A stretch of 64,000 bases of DNA from Pseudooceanicola lipolyticus (GCF_002786325.1 NZ_PGTB01000001.1:1-64000); one strand, 5' to 3'; positions 44,862 through 53,724 are shown, counted from the stretch's first letter. Numbers and translations: made by a program. Notes: generated from the sequence alone by a model not told the origin.

Positions 44862-45314
44862 CCGAAGCCCGGATGTGCAAGCCGCATGGAAGCTATGCAG
44901 CATATTGATCGCGCTGATCGCATCGAAAGTAACGGAAGGTGCCAATACTGCATCCCGTTGAGGCAGCACCGGATCAATTTATGCTCGGCCAGAAAGCGGT
45001 CACGCAATTTTGACTCCATGTGGCGGGACGCCCTCGGCATTCTCGGCCACATCCGCAGCCATTCATTCGGCACCGCTTCCCGGGAGGATGTCGTCTATCG
45101 GGGTCCGGATGGCGACTGGCCATCCGGTACCCCCACTTGGTTTCAGGAGTGATAGGTGAATGGCTAGGCAGCGGCGAAAATATATTTCAAGCACAAAAGG
45201 TTTCAGCTTGAAGTATATTCAGAGACGGGTAACCATGGCGCGAAAGACAGGTACCCTTTCCGGCGTGATCGGCCTGGGTGTCCAGCAAAAGAAGACTAAA
45301 ATGGGAAGTGCGCG
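44862..45314 (+). promoter_or_regulatory. Intergenic region before the hydrolase/LIV-importer operon
   Basis: About 450 bases without a convincing gene; short frames on both strands lack family-like wording. It contains the long inverted repeat at 45179-45219 and then GGAAGTGCGCG before the hydrolase ATG. The promoter of the downstream operon is probably here. Confidence 0.5.
45179..45219. promoter_or_regulatory. Long inverted repeat upstream of the hydrolase operon
   Basis: AATATATTTCAAGC (45179-45192) and GCTTGAAGTATATT (45206-45219) are complementary at 13 of 14 positions around a 13-base spacer. It ends 95 bases before the hydrolase start. Its length and symmetry suggest a dimeric-regulator operator; the arms are too AT-rich and no T-run follows, which argues against a terminator. 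Confidence 0.55.
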
Positions 45315-46139
45315 ATGGTTGCCTTCGCTGTAACAGACTGGGACGACGCCTATGAAAACGGGCGTAACATCCCTGGCGGGTCGGACTATCCGACCGCCTG
45401 GGAAGGTCCATCTGCCTCATTCCGCGCCAATGCAAACTCGCATCTCGACATCTCCTACGGAGAGGGAGAGCGGTGCTGCTATGACCTCTTCCTGCCGGCT
45501 GGCGCGCCGAGGGGCCTTTTTGTCTTTGTTCATGGCGGCTACTGGATGGCGCTGAACAAGTCCTACTGGTCACATCTCGCGGCCGGTCCGGTTGCAAGGG
45601 GATGGGCCGTCGCAATCCCGTCCTATGATCTTTGCCCCGATGTGACCATTGCCGAGATCACCGCGCAGATCGGTGCCGCGATCACCCACGCGGCAGGAAA
45701 GATCTCGGGTCCGGTGGTTCTCAGCGGTCATTCCGCCGGCGGCCACCTCGTCACCGCTATGATGTGCGAAGACACGCCGCTGGAGCAAAGCGTCCGGCAC
45801 CGCCTGGCCCATGTGCTGTCGATCTCGGGTCTTCACGATTTGCGGCCGTTGACCTTCATGTGGCGCAAAGAGGCACTGAAGTTGGATATGGACACAGCGA
45901 TTGCCAACAGTCCCGCGTTGAAACGGCCGCTGAACGGGGTGCGGCTGACCACTTGGGTCGGCGGTGGGGAGAGGCAGGAATTCCTGCGCCAGTCCGAGCT
46001 TTTGTCCAACATCTGGACCGGGCTGGGCTGCCTGACTCAGAATGTCGTCGCTCCAAACCGTCACCATTTCAATGTCATCGATGCGCTGGCCGACCCCGAC
46101 GGGCCAATGCTGCACACCGTGCTGGGCGAGGAGGGGTGA
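45315..46139 (+). CDS. Alpha/beta hydrolase, arylformamidase (AFMID/KynB)-like
   Basis: The 274-residue protein has the oxyanion motif VFVHGGYWMALNKSYW (about 68-83), the nucleophile elbow LSGHSAGGHL (Ser about 138) and a C-terminal HHFNVIDAL with the catalytic His. HGGYW is the hallmark of the kynurenine-formamidase-like esterase group. It should hydrolyse an aryl formamide, amide or ester. It precedes the LIV importer by about 120 bases. Since the module also has an FMO, an ester product of Baeyer-Villiger oxidation is a possible substrate. Confidence 0.85.
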   Translation: MVAFAVTDWDDAYENGRNIPGGSDYPTAWEGPSASFRANANSHLDISYGEGERCCYDLFLPAGAPRGLFVFVHGGYWMALNKSYWSHLAAGPVARGWAVAIPSYDLCPDVTIAEITAQIGAAITHAAGKISGPVVLSGHSAGGHLVTAMMCEDTPLEQSVRHRLAHVLSISGLHDLRPLTFMWRKEALKLDMDTAIANSPALKRPLNGVRLTTWVGGGERQEFLRQSELLSNIWTGLGCLTQNVVAPNRHHFNVIDALADPDGPMLHTVLGEEG

Positions 46140-46262
46140 CTCAGAAATTTGCTCGCTTGCGCAACGCGTCGCGCCGCTGAATGCGATGGTGACGCGCCGA
46201 GCGGACCGGCACACAGCCCAACAAGACGGCAGAAGCCGCAGACATCAACCAGGGAGTTCATG

Positions 46263-47450
46263 ATGAACCAAAACACCAAACTGCTCGCCTCCACCCTGCT
46301 GGCCATGGGTATGACCACCACGGCCATCGCGCAGGACGTTCCCGCTTCGGCCAACGATGACGTGCTGAAAATCGGCCTGGTCTATACCCTATCCGGGCCG
46401 CCCGCAGCGCTCGGCGAACAGGCCCGAGACGGTTTCGTGCTGGCCGCCGAAAAGATCGGCGACATCGGCGGCATGAAAACCGAGATCATCGTGGTCGACG
46501 ATGAGGGGAAACCGGACCTCGCGGCTGAAAAGGCACGCGAACTCGTCGCTCGCGACAATGTCGACTTCGTCGTCGGCCCGATCTTTTCGAACATCCTGAT
46601 GGCGATGGTTCAGCCCGTCACCTCGACCGGCACGATCCTGATCTCGACCAACGCCGGCACCTCGACCCTGGCCGGCGAAGCCTGCAACCCGAACTTCTTC
46701 ACCACCTCCTACCAGAACGACCAGAACCACGAGGTGATGGGCGCCTATGCCGAGAAGATGGGCTATAAGAACGTCTTCCTGATGACGCCGAACTACCAGG
46801 CGGGCAAGGACAGCCAGGCAGGCTTTAAACATTCCTACACCGGCGCGACCGCGGGCGAAGTCTATACCGAGCTCGGGCAACTGGACTTCTCGTCCGAACT
46901 GGCGCAGATCGCCGCGTTCCAGCCTGACGCGGTCTTCACCTTCATGCCCGGCGGCATGGGCGTGAACCTGGTCAAGCAGTACAGCCAGGCGGGCCTTTCT
47001 TCGATTCCGTTCCTGTCGGCTTTCACGGTGGATGAAACCACGCTGCCCGCCACTCAGGATGCGGCTGTTGGTATGCTGGGCGGTGCGAACTGGGCGCCCG
47101 ATATGGATAACGAAGCCAACAAGGCCTTCGTCGATGCCTATATCGCCAAGTACGACGCCGTACCCGGCACCTATGCGATGCAGGCTTATGACGCGGCCCA
47201 GCTGATCGACAGCGCCGTCAAGAAGCTTGGTGGCGACCTCACCGACCGCGACGCGCTGCGCGCCGCAATCCACGAGGCGGACTTTGACAGCCCGCGCGGA
47301 GATTTTTCCTTCGGCTCCAATAACTTCCCGATCCAGGACTTCTACCTGGTCGAGGCGGTAAAGCGCGACGATGGCTTCTATGGCACCTCGATCAAAGAGA
47401 AGATCTTTGACGATTACGTCGATAACTACGCGTCCCTGTGCAAGATGTGA
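46263..47450 (+). CDS. ABC transporter substrate-binding protein, LIV (branched-chain amino acid) family
   Basis: The 395-residue protein has a signal peptide (MNQNTKLLASTLLAMGMTTTAIAQ) and the type I fold of LivJ/K-like proteins: LKIGLVYTLSGPPAALGEQARDGFVLAAEKIG, DDEGKPDLAAEKARELV, DFVVGPIFSN, AYAEKMGYKNVFLMTPNYQAGKDSQAGFKHSY. In many soil and marine bacteria such proteins bind aromatic acids rather than leucine. AGGGAG fits the ATG at 46263 better than the ATG one codon earlier. Confidence 0.9.
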   Translation: MNQNTKLLASTLLAMGMTTTAIAQDVPASANDDVLKIGLVYTLSGPPAALGEQARDGFVLAAEKIGDIGGMKTEIIVVDDEGKPDLAAEKARELVARDNVDFVVGPIFSNILMAMVQPVTSTGTILISTNAGTSTLAGEACNPNFFTTSYQNDQNHEVMGAYAEKMGYKNVFLMTPNYQAGKDSQAGFKHSYTGATAGEVYTELGQLDFSSELAQIAAFQPDAVFTFMPGGMGVNLVKQYSQAGLSSIPFLSAFTVDETTLPATQDAAVGMLGGANWAPDMDNEANKAFVDAYIAKYDAVPGTYAMQAYDAAQLIDSAVKKLGGDLTDRDALRAAIHEADFDSPRGDFSFGSNNFPIQDFYLVEAVKRDDGFYGTSIKEKIFDDYVDNYASLCKM

Positions 47451-47480
47451 TCTGAGACCAAGGCCAGAAGGATCACGACC

Positions 47481-48398
47481 ATGATGAACCTGTTTGTCCT
47501 GCAACTTCTGAACGGCGTGCAGCTTGGCGTGCTGCTGTTTCTCATCGCGGCCGGGCTGACACTCGTGTTCGGAATCATGGACGTGATCAACTTGGCCCAT
47601 GGCGTCCTCTACATGGTGGGCGCCTATCTGATCGCCACCTTCGCGGCGGCGACCGGCAGCTTCTGGTGGGGCCTCCTGCTGACGCTGCCGGCCGCCGTTG
47701 TCGTCGGGCTGGTGGTCGAGTTCGTTGTGATGCGACGATTATACGCGCGATCGCACCTGGATCAGGTGCTCGCCACGTTCGGCCTCGTCATGATCACCAA
47801 CGAAGCGGTCAAGATGATATGGGGCACCTCGCCGCTTTCGGTGCCCATGCCCGAGATTTTCTCAGGCTCGGTGCCGCTGATGGGCCCGTTGCAATACCCG
47901 GTCTACCGGATCGCGATCATCGTGACCGGACTGGCCGTCGCCTTTGGTCTTTTCGTGATGGTCAATTATACCCGCGTCGGAATGCTGCTGCGGGCAGGGG
48001 CGACCAACCGCGATACCGTCTCGGCGCTTGGTGTCGACATCAACCGGCTGTTTGCCATCGTATTTACCCTCGGTGCTGTTCTGGCCTGCCTGGCCGGGGC
48101 GATTGTCGCGCCGATCCTCTCGGTCGATACCGGCATGGGAGAAAGCGTGCTGATCCTGACCTTTGTCGTCGTGGTGATCGGCGGCATCGGCTCGATCAAG
48201 GGGGCGTTCCTCGGCGCGCTGCTGGTTGCCGTGGTCGATACCCTTGGCGGTGTCTTCGGCCCGATCGTGCTGCGCTCGATCCTTGATCCCTCCGCCGCCG
48301 GCCAGATGGGCCGCGTTCTTGCCCCGATGCTCGTCTACATCCTGATGGCCGTGATCTTATTCGCCAAACCCGCCGGCCTCTTCGGGAGACGCGCATGA
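47481..48398 (+). CDS. livH: ABC transporter permease, LivH-like
   Basis: The 305-residue membrane protein shows LivH wording: LLNGVQLGVLLFLIAAGLTLVFGIMDVINLAHGVLYMVGAY, DQVLATFGLVMITNEAVKMIWG, NRDTVSALGVDINRLFAIVFTLGAVLACLAG and VVVVIGGIGSIKGAFLGALLVAV. The EAA-like loop is the NRDTVSALGVDINRLF part. AAGGATC lies 9 bases upstream. It overlaps livM by ATGA. Confidence 0.92.
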   Translation: MMNLFVLQLLNGVQLGVLLFLIAAGLTLVFGIMDVINLAHGVLYMVGAYLIATFAAATGSFWWGLLLTLPAAVVVGLVVEFVVMRRLYARSHLDQVLATFGLVMITNEAVKMIWGTSPLSVPMPEIFSGSVPLMGPLQYPVYRIAIIVTGLAVAFGLFVMVNYTRVGMLLRAGATNRDTVSALGVDINRLFAIVFTLGAVLACLAGAIVAPILSVDTGMGESVLILTFVVVVIGGIGSIKGAFLGALLVAVVDTLGGVFGPIVLRSILDPSAAGQMGRVLAPMLVYILMAVILFAKPAGLFGRRA

Positions 48399-49387
48399 CC
48401 GACCAAACCGCGACCGCAATGAATCCCGACCGCCCGGCGCTGTCCGGACGGGTAAAGGCCGCGCTGGTCCTCTTCGTCTTATTCGCGCTGATGCCACCGC
48501 TGGCTTCGGCCCTGAACGACCCGTTCTATATTCTGATCGGCACGCGCATCCTTGCCTATGCCATCGCCGCGATGGCACTGGATTTGATCCTTGGCTATGG
48601 CGCGATGGTCAGCTTCGGCCACGCCGCCTATCTTGGGTTCGGAGCCTATGCGGTGGCGATCCTGCAAAGCTACGGGGTCAACGACCTGATCCTTCAGATC
48701 CTCTTCGCGATCTGCATCTCTGCGGTCTTTGCCTTTGTCACCGGAGCGATTTCTCTGCGAACGCGGGGGGTCTACTTCATCATGATCACCCTAGCCTTCG
48801 GGCAAATGGCCTTCTTTTTCTTCATCTCGCTCTCGGCCTATGGCGGAGACGATGGCGTGGCGCTGGCACATCGGTCGACCGTACTGGGCTTGGACCTGCT
48901 GGGCACCGACTACGGACTTTATTACGTCACGCTCGCCATATTGATCGCGCTCTTCGCGCTGTGCCACCGCATCGTCGGCTCGCGCTTCGGGCGGGTGCTG
49001 ACCGGCATTCGGGAAAATCCGACACGTATCGAGGCGATCGGCTTCTCGCCCTTCCGCTATCAGCTGACGGCCTTCGTCATCTCGGGCTGCATAACTGCCA
49101 TTGCAGGTGTTGTGCTCGCAAATCAGGCACAGTTCGTCTCGCCCGCCTTTATGTCCTGGCACAAGTCAGGCGAATTGATCGTCATGGTCGTCTTGGGCGG
49201 TGTCGGCAACCTCGCCGGACCGATTGCCGGAGCCGTCGCGGCGCTGCTGCTTGAGGAATGGCTGGGTGCGCTGTCGAAAAACTGGAAGCTCTACTTCGGC
49301 ATCTTCCTTGTCCTGATGGTGCTTTTCTCGCCGCAGGGGATCACCGGCCTGCTGCGAAAGATGGGGATCGTGAGGGGGCAGGAATGA
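48395..49387 (+). CDS. livM: ABC transporter permease, LivM-like
   Basis: The 330-residue membrane protein has LivM wording: AYAIAAMALDLILGYGAMVSFGHAAYLGFGAYAVAIL, GVYFIMITLAFGQMAFFFF, IRENPTRIEAIGFSPFRYQLTAFVISGCITAIAGV and MVVLGGVGNLAGPIAGAVAALLL. It is coupled by ATGA overlaps to livH and livG. Confidence 0.93.
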   Translation: MTDQTATAMNPDRPALSGRVKAALVLFVLFALMPPLASALNDPFYILIGTRILAYAIAAMALDLILGYGAMVSFGHAAYLGFGAYAVAILQSYGVNDLILQILFAICISAVFAFVTGAISLRTRGVYFIMITLAFGQMAFFFFISLSAYGGDDGVALAHRSTVLGLDLLGTDYGLYYVTLAILIALFALCHRIVGSRFGRVLTGIRENPTRIEAIGFSPFRYQLTAFVISGCITAIAGVVLANQAQFVSPAFMSWHKSGELIVMVVLGGVGNLAGPIAGAVAALLLEEWLGALSKNWKLYFGIFLVLMVLFSPQGITGLLRKMGIVRGQE

Positions 49388-50136
49388 CATCGCTGGGCGT
49401 TTCCAATCTCTGCAAATCCTATGGCGCGCTCAAGGTCACGGACGACGTGTCTCTTTCGGTCGAGTCGGGCGAACTTCATGCCATCATCGGCCCGAACGGC
49501 GCGGGCAAGACGACCCTGATCTCGCAACTCTCAGGCCAGCTCAACTGCGACAGCGGTTCGGTTTTCATCGGCGATCGTGATATTTCCCGCCTGACGATGC
49601 CGCAGCGGGTGAAGCTGGGGCTGGCCCGGTCGTTCCAGATCACGTCCATTCTGCCCGGCTTTACCGCGTTGGAAAACGTTGCGCTGGCCGTTCAGGCGCG
49701 TGAAGGCTCCTCCTTCCGCTTCTTTGGAAATGTTGCCGACGAAGCGCCGCTGAACACCGCTGCGATGACCGCATTGCGCGAAGCCGGGCTCGACCACCGG
49801 GCGCAGGTGCTTGCCCGCTCGCTCAGCCACGGCGAGCACCGCAGGCTGGAACTGGCCATCGCGCTGGCGACGCAGCCAAAGGTTCTGTTGCTGGACGAAC
49901 CGCTGGCCGGAGTGGGGGGCGAGGACGCCGAGAGCTTTGTCGAGAACCTGCAAAAGCTGAAGGGCCGCTTTACCATGGTCCTGATCGAACACGATATGGA
50001 GGCGGTCTTTGCCCTGGCTGACCGCGTGTCGGTACTGGTCTACGGCCGCATCATCGCCACCGGCACCCCCGAAGCAATCCGCAACGACCCCGAGGTGCGC
50101 GCCGCCTATCTTGGGGAAGAAGAGGAGCTGGTGTGA
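49384..50136 (+). CDS. livG: ABC transporter ATP-binding protein, LivG-like
   Basis: The 250-residue protein has Walker A GPNGAGKTT (about 37-45), Q-loop RSFQITSILPGFTALENV (typical of LivG), signature SLSHGEHRRLELAIAL, Walker B LLLDEPLAGVGGED and H-loop LIEHDMEAVFALAD. The start overlaps livM by ATGA and the stop overlaps livF by TGATG. Confidence 0.93.
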   Translation: MTSLGVSNLCKSYGALKVTDDVSLSVESGELHAIIGPNGAGKTTLISQLSGQLNCDSGSVFIGDRDISRLTMPQRVKLGLARSFQITSILPGFTALENVALAVQAREGSSFRFFGNVADEAPLNTAAMTALREAGLDHRAQVLARSLSHGEHRRLELAIALATQPKVLLLDEPLAGVGGEDAESFVENLQKLKGRFTMVLIEHDMEAVFALADRVSVLVYGRIIATGTPEAIRNDPEVRAAYLGEEEELV

Positions 50137-50822
50137 TGCTGGACGTTAACGGTCTTGAGGCCGGCTACGGAGAAAGCCAGATCCTGTTTGGCATCGACTT
50201 GCGCGTGAAGGAGGGCGAAGTCGTCACCCTTCTGGGCCGCAACGGTATGGGCAAGACCACCACGATCAAATCGATCTTCGGTCTGGTCAAGCCGCGCGCG
50301 GGCAGCGTCAAGGTTGGCGGCAAGAACCTGACAGGGGCCGATCCCCACAAGATTGCGATGGCCGGTCTGGGCTATGTCCCCGAAGGCCGCCAGATTTTCC
50401 CCACTCTGAATGTCGAGGAAAACCTGCGGGCAACGGCCCGTCCCGGAAAATGGACGATCGACAAGATCTACGACCTCTTTCCGCGCCTGAAAGAGCGCCG
50501 GCGCAATATGGGCAACCAGCTTTCGGGCGGAGAGCAGCAGATGCTGGCCATCGGGCGCGCGCTGATGACCAATCCGCAGCTGATGGTGCTGGACGAGGCA
50601 ACCGAAGGCCTGGCGCCGCTGATCCGCGCCGATATCTGGTCCTGTCTTGCGCGGCTGAAACAGGAAGGCGAAGCGATCCTGGTAATCGACAAGAACGTCG
50701 ACGCGCTCACCAAGTTCGCTGACCGCCACATCGTGATCGAAAAGGGCCGCGTCGTCTGGACCGGCACCACCGAACAGATCCTTGCAACCCCCGAGGTTAA
50801 GGATCGTTTCCTCCACGTCTAA
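50136..50822 (+). CDS. livF: ABC transporter ATP-binding protein, LivF-like
   Basis: The 228-residue protein has LNVEENL and GYVPEGRQIFPTL wording of LivF, Walker A GRNGMGKTT (about 34-42), signature LSGGEQQMLAIGRAL and Walker B LMVLDEATEGLAP. The usual H-loop His is replaced by Lys in LVIDKNVDAL; LivF proteins normally read VEQN there, so the switch His is atypical in this subfamily anyway. ATG at 50136 is preferred to the GTG one codon before. Confidence 0.92.
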   Translation: MLDVNGLEAGYGESQILFGIDLRVKEGEVVTLLGRNGMGKTTTIKSIFGLVKPRAGSVKVGGKNLTGADPHKIAMAGLGYVPEGRQIFPTLNVEENLRATARPGKWTIDKIYDLFPRLKERRRNMGNQLSGGEQQMLAIGRALMTNPQLMVLDEATEGLAPLIRADIWSCLARLKQEGEAILVIDKNVDALTKFADRHIVIEKGRVVWTGTTEQILATPEVKDRFLHV

Positions 50823-50841
50823 AGTCCAAGGAGACCCCGAG

Positions 50842-51288
50842 ATGATACCAGGCGTCACGAAATCCAATACCGGTATCGAAGAGATTAGCTGGAACATACT
50901 TGGCCAGACATATGTGCCCAAGCAAAAGTCCGAAAACTCGATGGCCTGGCACGCGACCCTCCCAAAAGGCACCTTTGTGCCGCCGCATATTCATCCCACG
51001 CAGGATGAATTCATCTACGTTCTGGAAGGCCGTTTTGATGTGCTGCTGAACGGGGTCGAAACCTATGCCGAACCGGGCGATCTGATCCGGCTGCCCAAAG
51101 GCATTCCGCACGGCATCTACAACAAGACCGACCAGAGCATCAAATGCCTGTTCTGGGTCGCTCCAACTCGCAAGCTGTTCGATCTTTTCTGGGCGCTGCA
51201 CAATCTCGGGCCCGAGCCGAACCCGGCAGACGTCGTCGCCATCTCGGCCAAGCACGAGGTCGATTTCCTCCCACCCGAAGAGGCGTGA
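50842..51288 (+). CDS. Cupin-domain protein, paralogue of the one at 43290
   Basis: The 148-residue protein has cupin motif 1 FVPPHIHPTQDEFIYVLEGRFDVLLNG (His, His, Glu) and motif 2 GDLIRLPKGIPHGIYN (His). It shares with the earlier cupin the SEN-x3-WHA-x2-P-x-GT-x-VPPHIHP-x-QDE frame and the ISAKHEVDFLPP end, so the pair probably arose by duplication. AAGGAGACCCCGAG precedes the ATG, 19 bases after livF. It is 3 bases before the flavin monooxygenase gene, forming the second cupin/monooxygenase pair. Confidence 0.87.
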   Translation: MIPGVTKSNTGIEEISWNILGQTYVPKQKSENSMAWHATLPKGTFVPPHIHPTQDEFIYVLEGRFDVLLNGVETYAEPGDLIRLPKGIPHGIYNKTDQSIKCLFWVAPTRKLFDLFWALHNLGPEPNPADVVAISAKHEVDFLPPEEA

Positions 51289-51291
51289 TCC

Positions 51292-52539
51292 ATGACCGTC
51301 CTGATTGCAGGCGCGGGCATCGGCGGTCTGACCACCGCCCTGATGCTGCATGAACGTGGTATTTCCGTCGAAATCTACGAAGCCGCCCGCGAAGTGCGCG
51401 AGGTTGGGGTCGGCATCAACGTGCTGCCCCACGCCATTCGGGAACTGGCCAATCTCGGACTGCTCGACGCGCTCGACAAGGTCGGTGTCCGCACCCGCAA
51501 GCTGACTTATCTGACAAAACAGGGGCAGGAGGTTTGGAACGAACTGCGCGGCATGCATGCCGGGCATGAGGTGCCGCAGTTCTCGATTCATCGGGGCCGT
51601 CTTCAAAAGGTCATCTATGACGCGGTTGTCGAACGGCTGGGCAAAGACAAGATACACACGGGGCGTCGCCTGGCCGGTTTCATTCAGGACGAAGCGGGTG
51701 TCACCGCCCATTTCACCGACTCTGTACAGGGCGGCGACGCAACCACACACCGGGCCGAGGTTCTGCTTTGCGCCGACGGTATCCATTCGGCAGGGCGGCG
51801 ACATTTCTATCCGAACGAGGGCGCACCGTCCTGGCAGGGCGTGGTTATGTGGCGGGGAGCGGCGGAATGGCCGGTCTGGGAAGACGGCGAAAGCATGGCC
51901 ATCGGCGGCGGTCTGGGAGGCAAGTTCGTTCTCTACCCGATCGCACCCGCCGAAAAGGGCAAGCAGCTGCTGAACTGGGTCGTCAACGTCCGCATCAAGG
52001 ATCCCGAGATTTCGACCCCTCCGCCCGACAACTGGTCGCGCCAGGTCTCGCTGGCCGAAGTTCTGCCGCACGCCCTGCGCTTCCATGTTCCAGGAATGGA
52101 TATCGGCGGGCTGGTGAAGAAGACTCCAACGATCTACGAATACCCGATGGCAGATCGCGATCCGCTGCCGCGCTGGACCTTCGGCCGTGTCACGCTTCTG
52201 GGCGATGCGGCGCATCCGATGTATCCCGTGGGGTCGAATGGCGCATCACAGGCGATCCTCGACGCACGCTGCCTCGCCGATGCACTGGCCAAGGCGGAAC
52301 ATCCCCGCGCAGCACTTTGGCAATACGAAAAGGATCGCCTGCCCAAAACCGCCGAAGTGGTTCGAACCAATCGCATCGGTGGCCCGGAGCGTGTGATCGA
52401 CGAAGTTGAAAAGCGTGCCCCCGCCGGGTTCAAGTCCATCGACAAGGTCCTGTCCCATGACGACAGGAAAGCCATCGTCGGTGGCTATGCCAACATGGCC
52501 GGCTTTTCGCGGGTGACAGCAGCGCGGAGTGTCCCCTAG
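51292..52539 (+). CDS. FAD-dependent monooxygenase, salicylate-hydroxylase-like
   Basis: The 415-residue class A flavoprotein has VLIAGAGIGGLTTALMLHERG (about 3-23), EVGVGINVLPHAIREL, the DG motif LCADGIHSAGRR and the GD motif VTLLGDAAHPMYPVGSNGASQAILDARCL. It resembles salicylate and 6-hydroxynicotinate 3-monooxygenases, which hydroxylate or oxidatively decarboxylate a phenolic acid. It ends the operon of hydrolase, LIV importer and cupin. The exact ring substrate is unknown. Confidence 0.9.
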   Translation: MTVLIAGAGIGGLTTALMLHERGISVEIYEAAREVREVGVGINVLPHAIRELANLGLLDALDKVGVRTRKLTYLTKQGQEVWNELRGMHAGHEVPQFSIHRGRLQKVIYDAVVERLGKDKIHTGRRLAGFIQDEAGVTAHFTDSVQGGDATTHRAEVLLCADGIHSAGRRHFYPNEGAPSWQGVVMWRGAAEWPVWEDGESMAIGGGLGGKFVLYPIAPAEKGKQLLNWVVNVRIKDPEISTPPPDNWSRQVSLAEVLPHALRFHVPGMDIGGLVKKTPTIYEYPMADRDPLPRWTFGRVTLLGDAAHPMYPVGSNGASQAILDARCLADALAKAEHPRAALWQYEKDRLPKTAEVVRTNRIGGPERVIDEVEKRAPAGFKSIDKVLSHDDRKAIVGGYANMAGFSRVTAARSVP

Positions 52540-52630
52540 CGCCTGCCCCGCCTGGTACATGCAAAAAACTTCCTGATCACCGGTCTGCGGCCAGGTCGAC
52601 GGATTGCCGACATTAACCCGAGGCAAACAG

Positions 52631-52942
52631 CTAGTTGCCATGGGTCGGGACAAAGATGTTGGTGGTGATACCATGTGCGGCATAGATGCTTTCCGCCGCC
52701 TCGATAGTCCGGTTGGCATTTCAGCGGCATCGCCCGCCAAAGGCCTTCGCAGACACCGGGTTGCCGGTGACACGGGATTACCGGTGAGCCATGCAAGGGA
52801 CACCCAGCGCGTCCAGCCTCCGCCACATGGCCGCGTCTCCTGTTGGATGCGGCGAACCTGCTAGGATCCCGTAAATGTAATTCCAGCAGCATCGATAGTT
52901 CTCGACGGTGCGCACTGCCCGTGATGCGCTTGCGCCAAGCAT
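52631..52942 (-). pseudogene. Possible decayed coding remnant
   Basis: The 444-base gap after the flavin monooxygenase lacks an intact gene, but the minus strand has two protein-like pieces in different frames: one with VENYRCCWNYIYGILAGSP and GDAAMWRRLDALGVPCMAHR ending in a stop at 52778, and a later one with NRTIEAAESIYAAHGITTN and VPTHGN ending at 52631. This pattern suggests a frameshifted remnant. I cannot name the family. Chance coding appearance in GC-rich DNA is possible. Confidence 0.25.
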
Positions 52943-52983
52943 ATTAAAGCAGAACTTTTCACGAAGGACCCTTGCCGGCCCGG

Positions 52984-53724
52984 TCAGAGGGTCAGCCCAC
53001 CGTTCACATGCAGGGATTGACCCGTCACATAGCCTGCCGGCTCCGACAGCAGAAAGGCCGCGGTCGCTGCAACTTCCGCGGCCTGGCCGAGCCGCGCCAT
53101 CGGGATCGTCTTGGTCACCTCGGACCATTGCTCGGGTGTAAGCGACGAATGGGTGCCGGCATCTTTCGAGATAAAGCCCGGCACCACGGCGTTGACGGTG
53201 ATACCGCGCGGCGCAAGATTGGCGGCGAAGACGCGCACCTGCGCCTCCAGCGCGGCCTTGGCGGGGGCGGTGGGGGCATAGCTGTGAGTCTTGGACCGGT
53301 GGGCGCCGAATGCGCTGACACAGAGGATGCGCCCCCGATGATCGGCCAGTTTCGGTGCGATGTAGGTGCAGAGGCGCTGGAAGGCCACCGGCATCGCCTC
53401 CAGCGCAGCGTGCAGCGCGGCGGTGTCGGTGGTCTCGACGGTGCCCAGCTTGGCGTAGCCAGCGGCGAAGGCAAACCCACTCAGCGCGCCTGGTGGCAAG
53501 GGGTCCAGCCATGCTGCGATCTTGTCGATCAATGTCGGGTCTTCGGTCCGGCCCAGGCAGGTGGAGACGGTGGCGCCCGCCTTTTCACAGGCCTCGGCAA
53601 CACCGGCCAGACGATCCGCATTGGAACCGGTGTGCAGCAACAAGCCGATCCCCGGCGCGGCCAGTTGGCGCGCCAGCGCCGCACCAATTCCCGATCCGGC
53701 ACCTATGATGATGTAATGCGTCAT
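52984..53724 (-). CDS. SDR-family protein with atypical active site
   Basis: The 246-residue protein has the SDR cofactor motif IIIGAGSGIGAALARQLA, the Ser strand ILCVSAFGAH and the C-terminal PAGYVTGQSLHVNGGLTL. At the expected YxxxK it reads SYAPTAPAKAAL: the Lys can be aligned, but the residue four before it is Thr and the nearest Tyr is seven before. NNAG is also replaced by AFAAGYAK. It may be an unusual subfamily or non-canonical enzyme. GAGGAATTGAGCCG precedes the ATG; it follows the GntR gene by 42 bases and is probably in its operon. Confidence 0.82.
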   Translation of the reverse strand: MTHYIIIGAGSGIGAALARQLAAPGIGLLLHTGSNADRLAGVAEACEKAGATVSTCLGRTEDPTLIDKIAAWLDPLPPGALSGFAFAAGYAKLGTVETTDTAALHAALEAMPVAFQRLCTYIAPKLADHRGRILCVSAFGAHRSKTHSYAPTAPAKAALEAQVRVFAANLAPRGITVNAVVPGFISKDAGTHSSLTPEQWSEVTKTIPMARLGQAAEVAATAAFLLSEPAGYVTGQSLHVNGGLTL

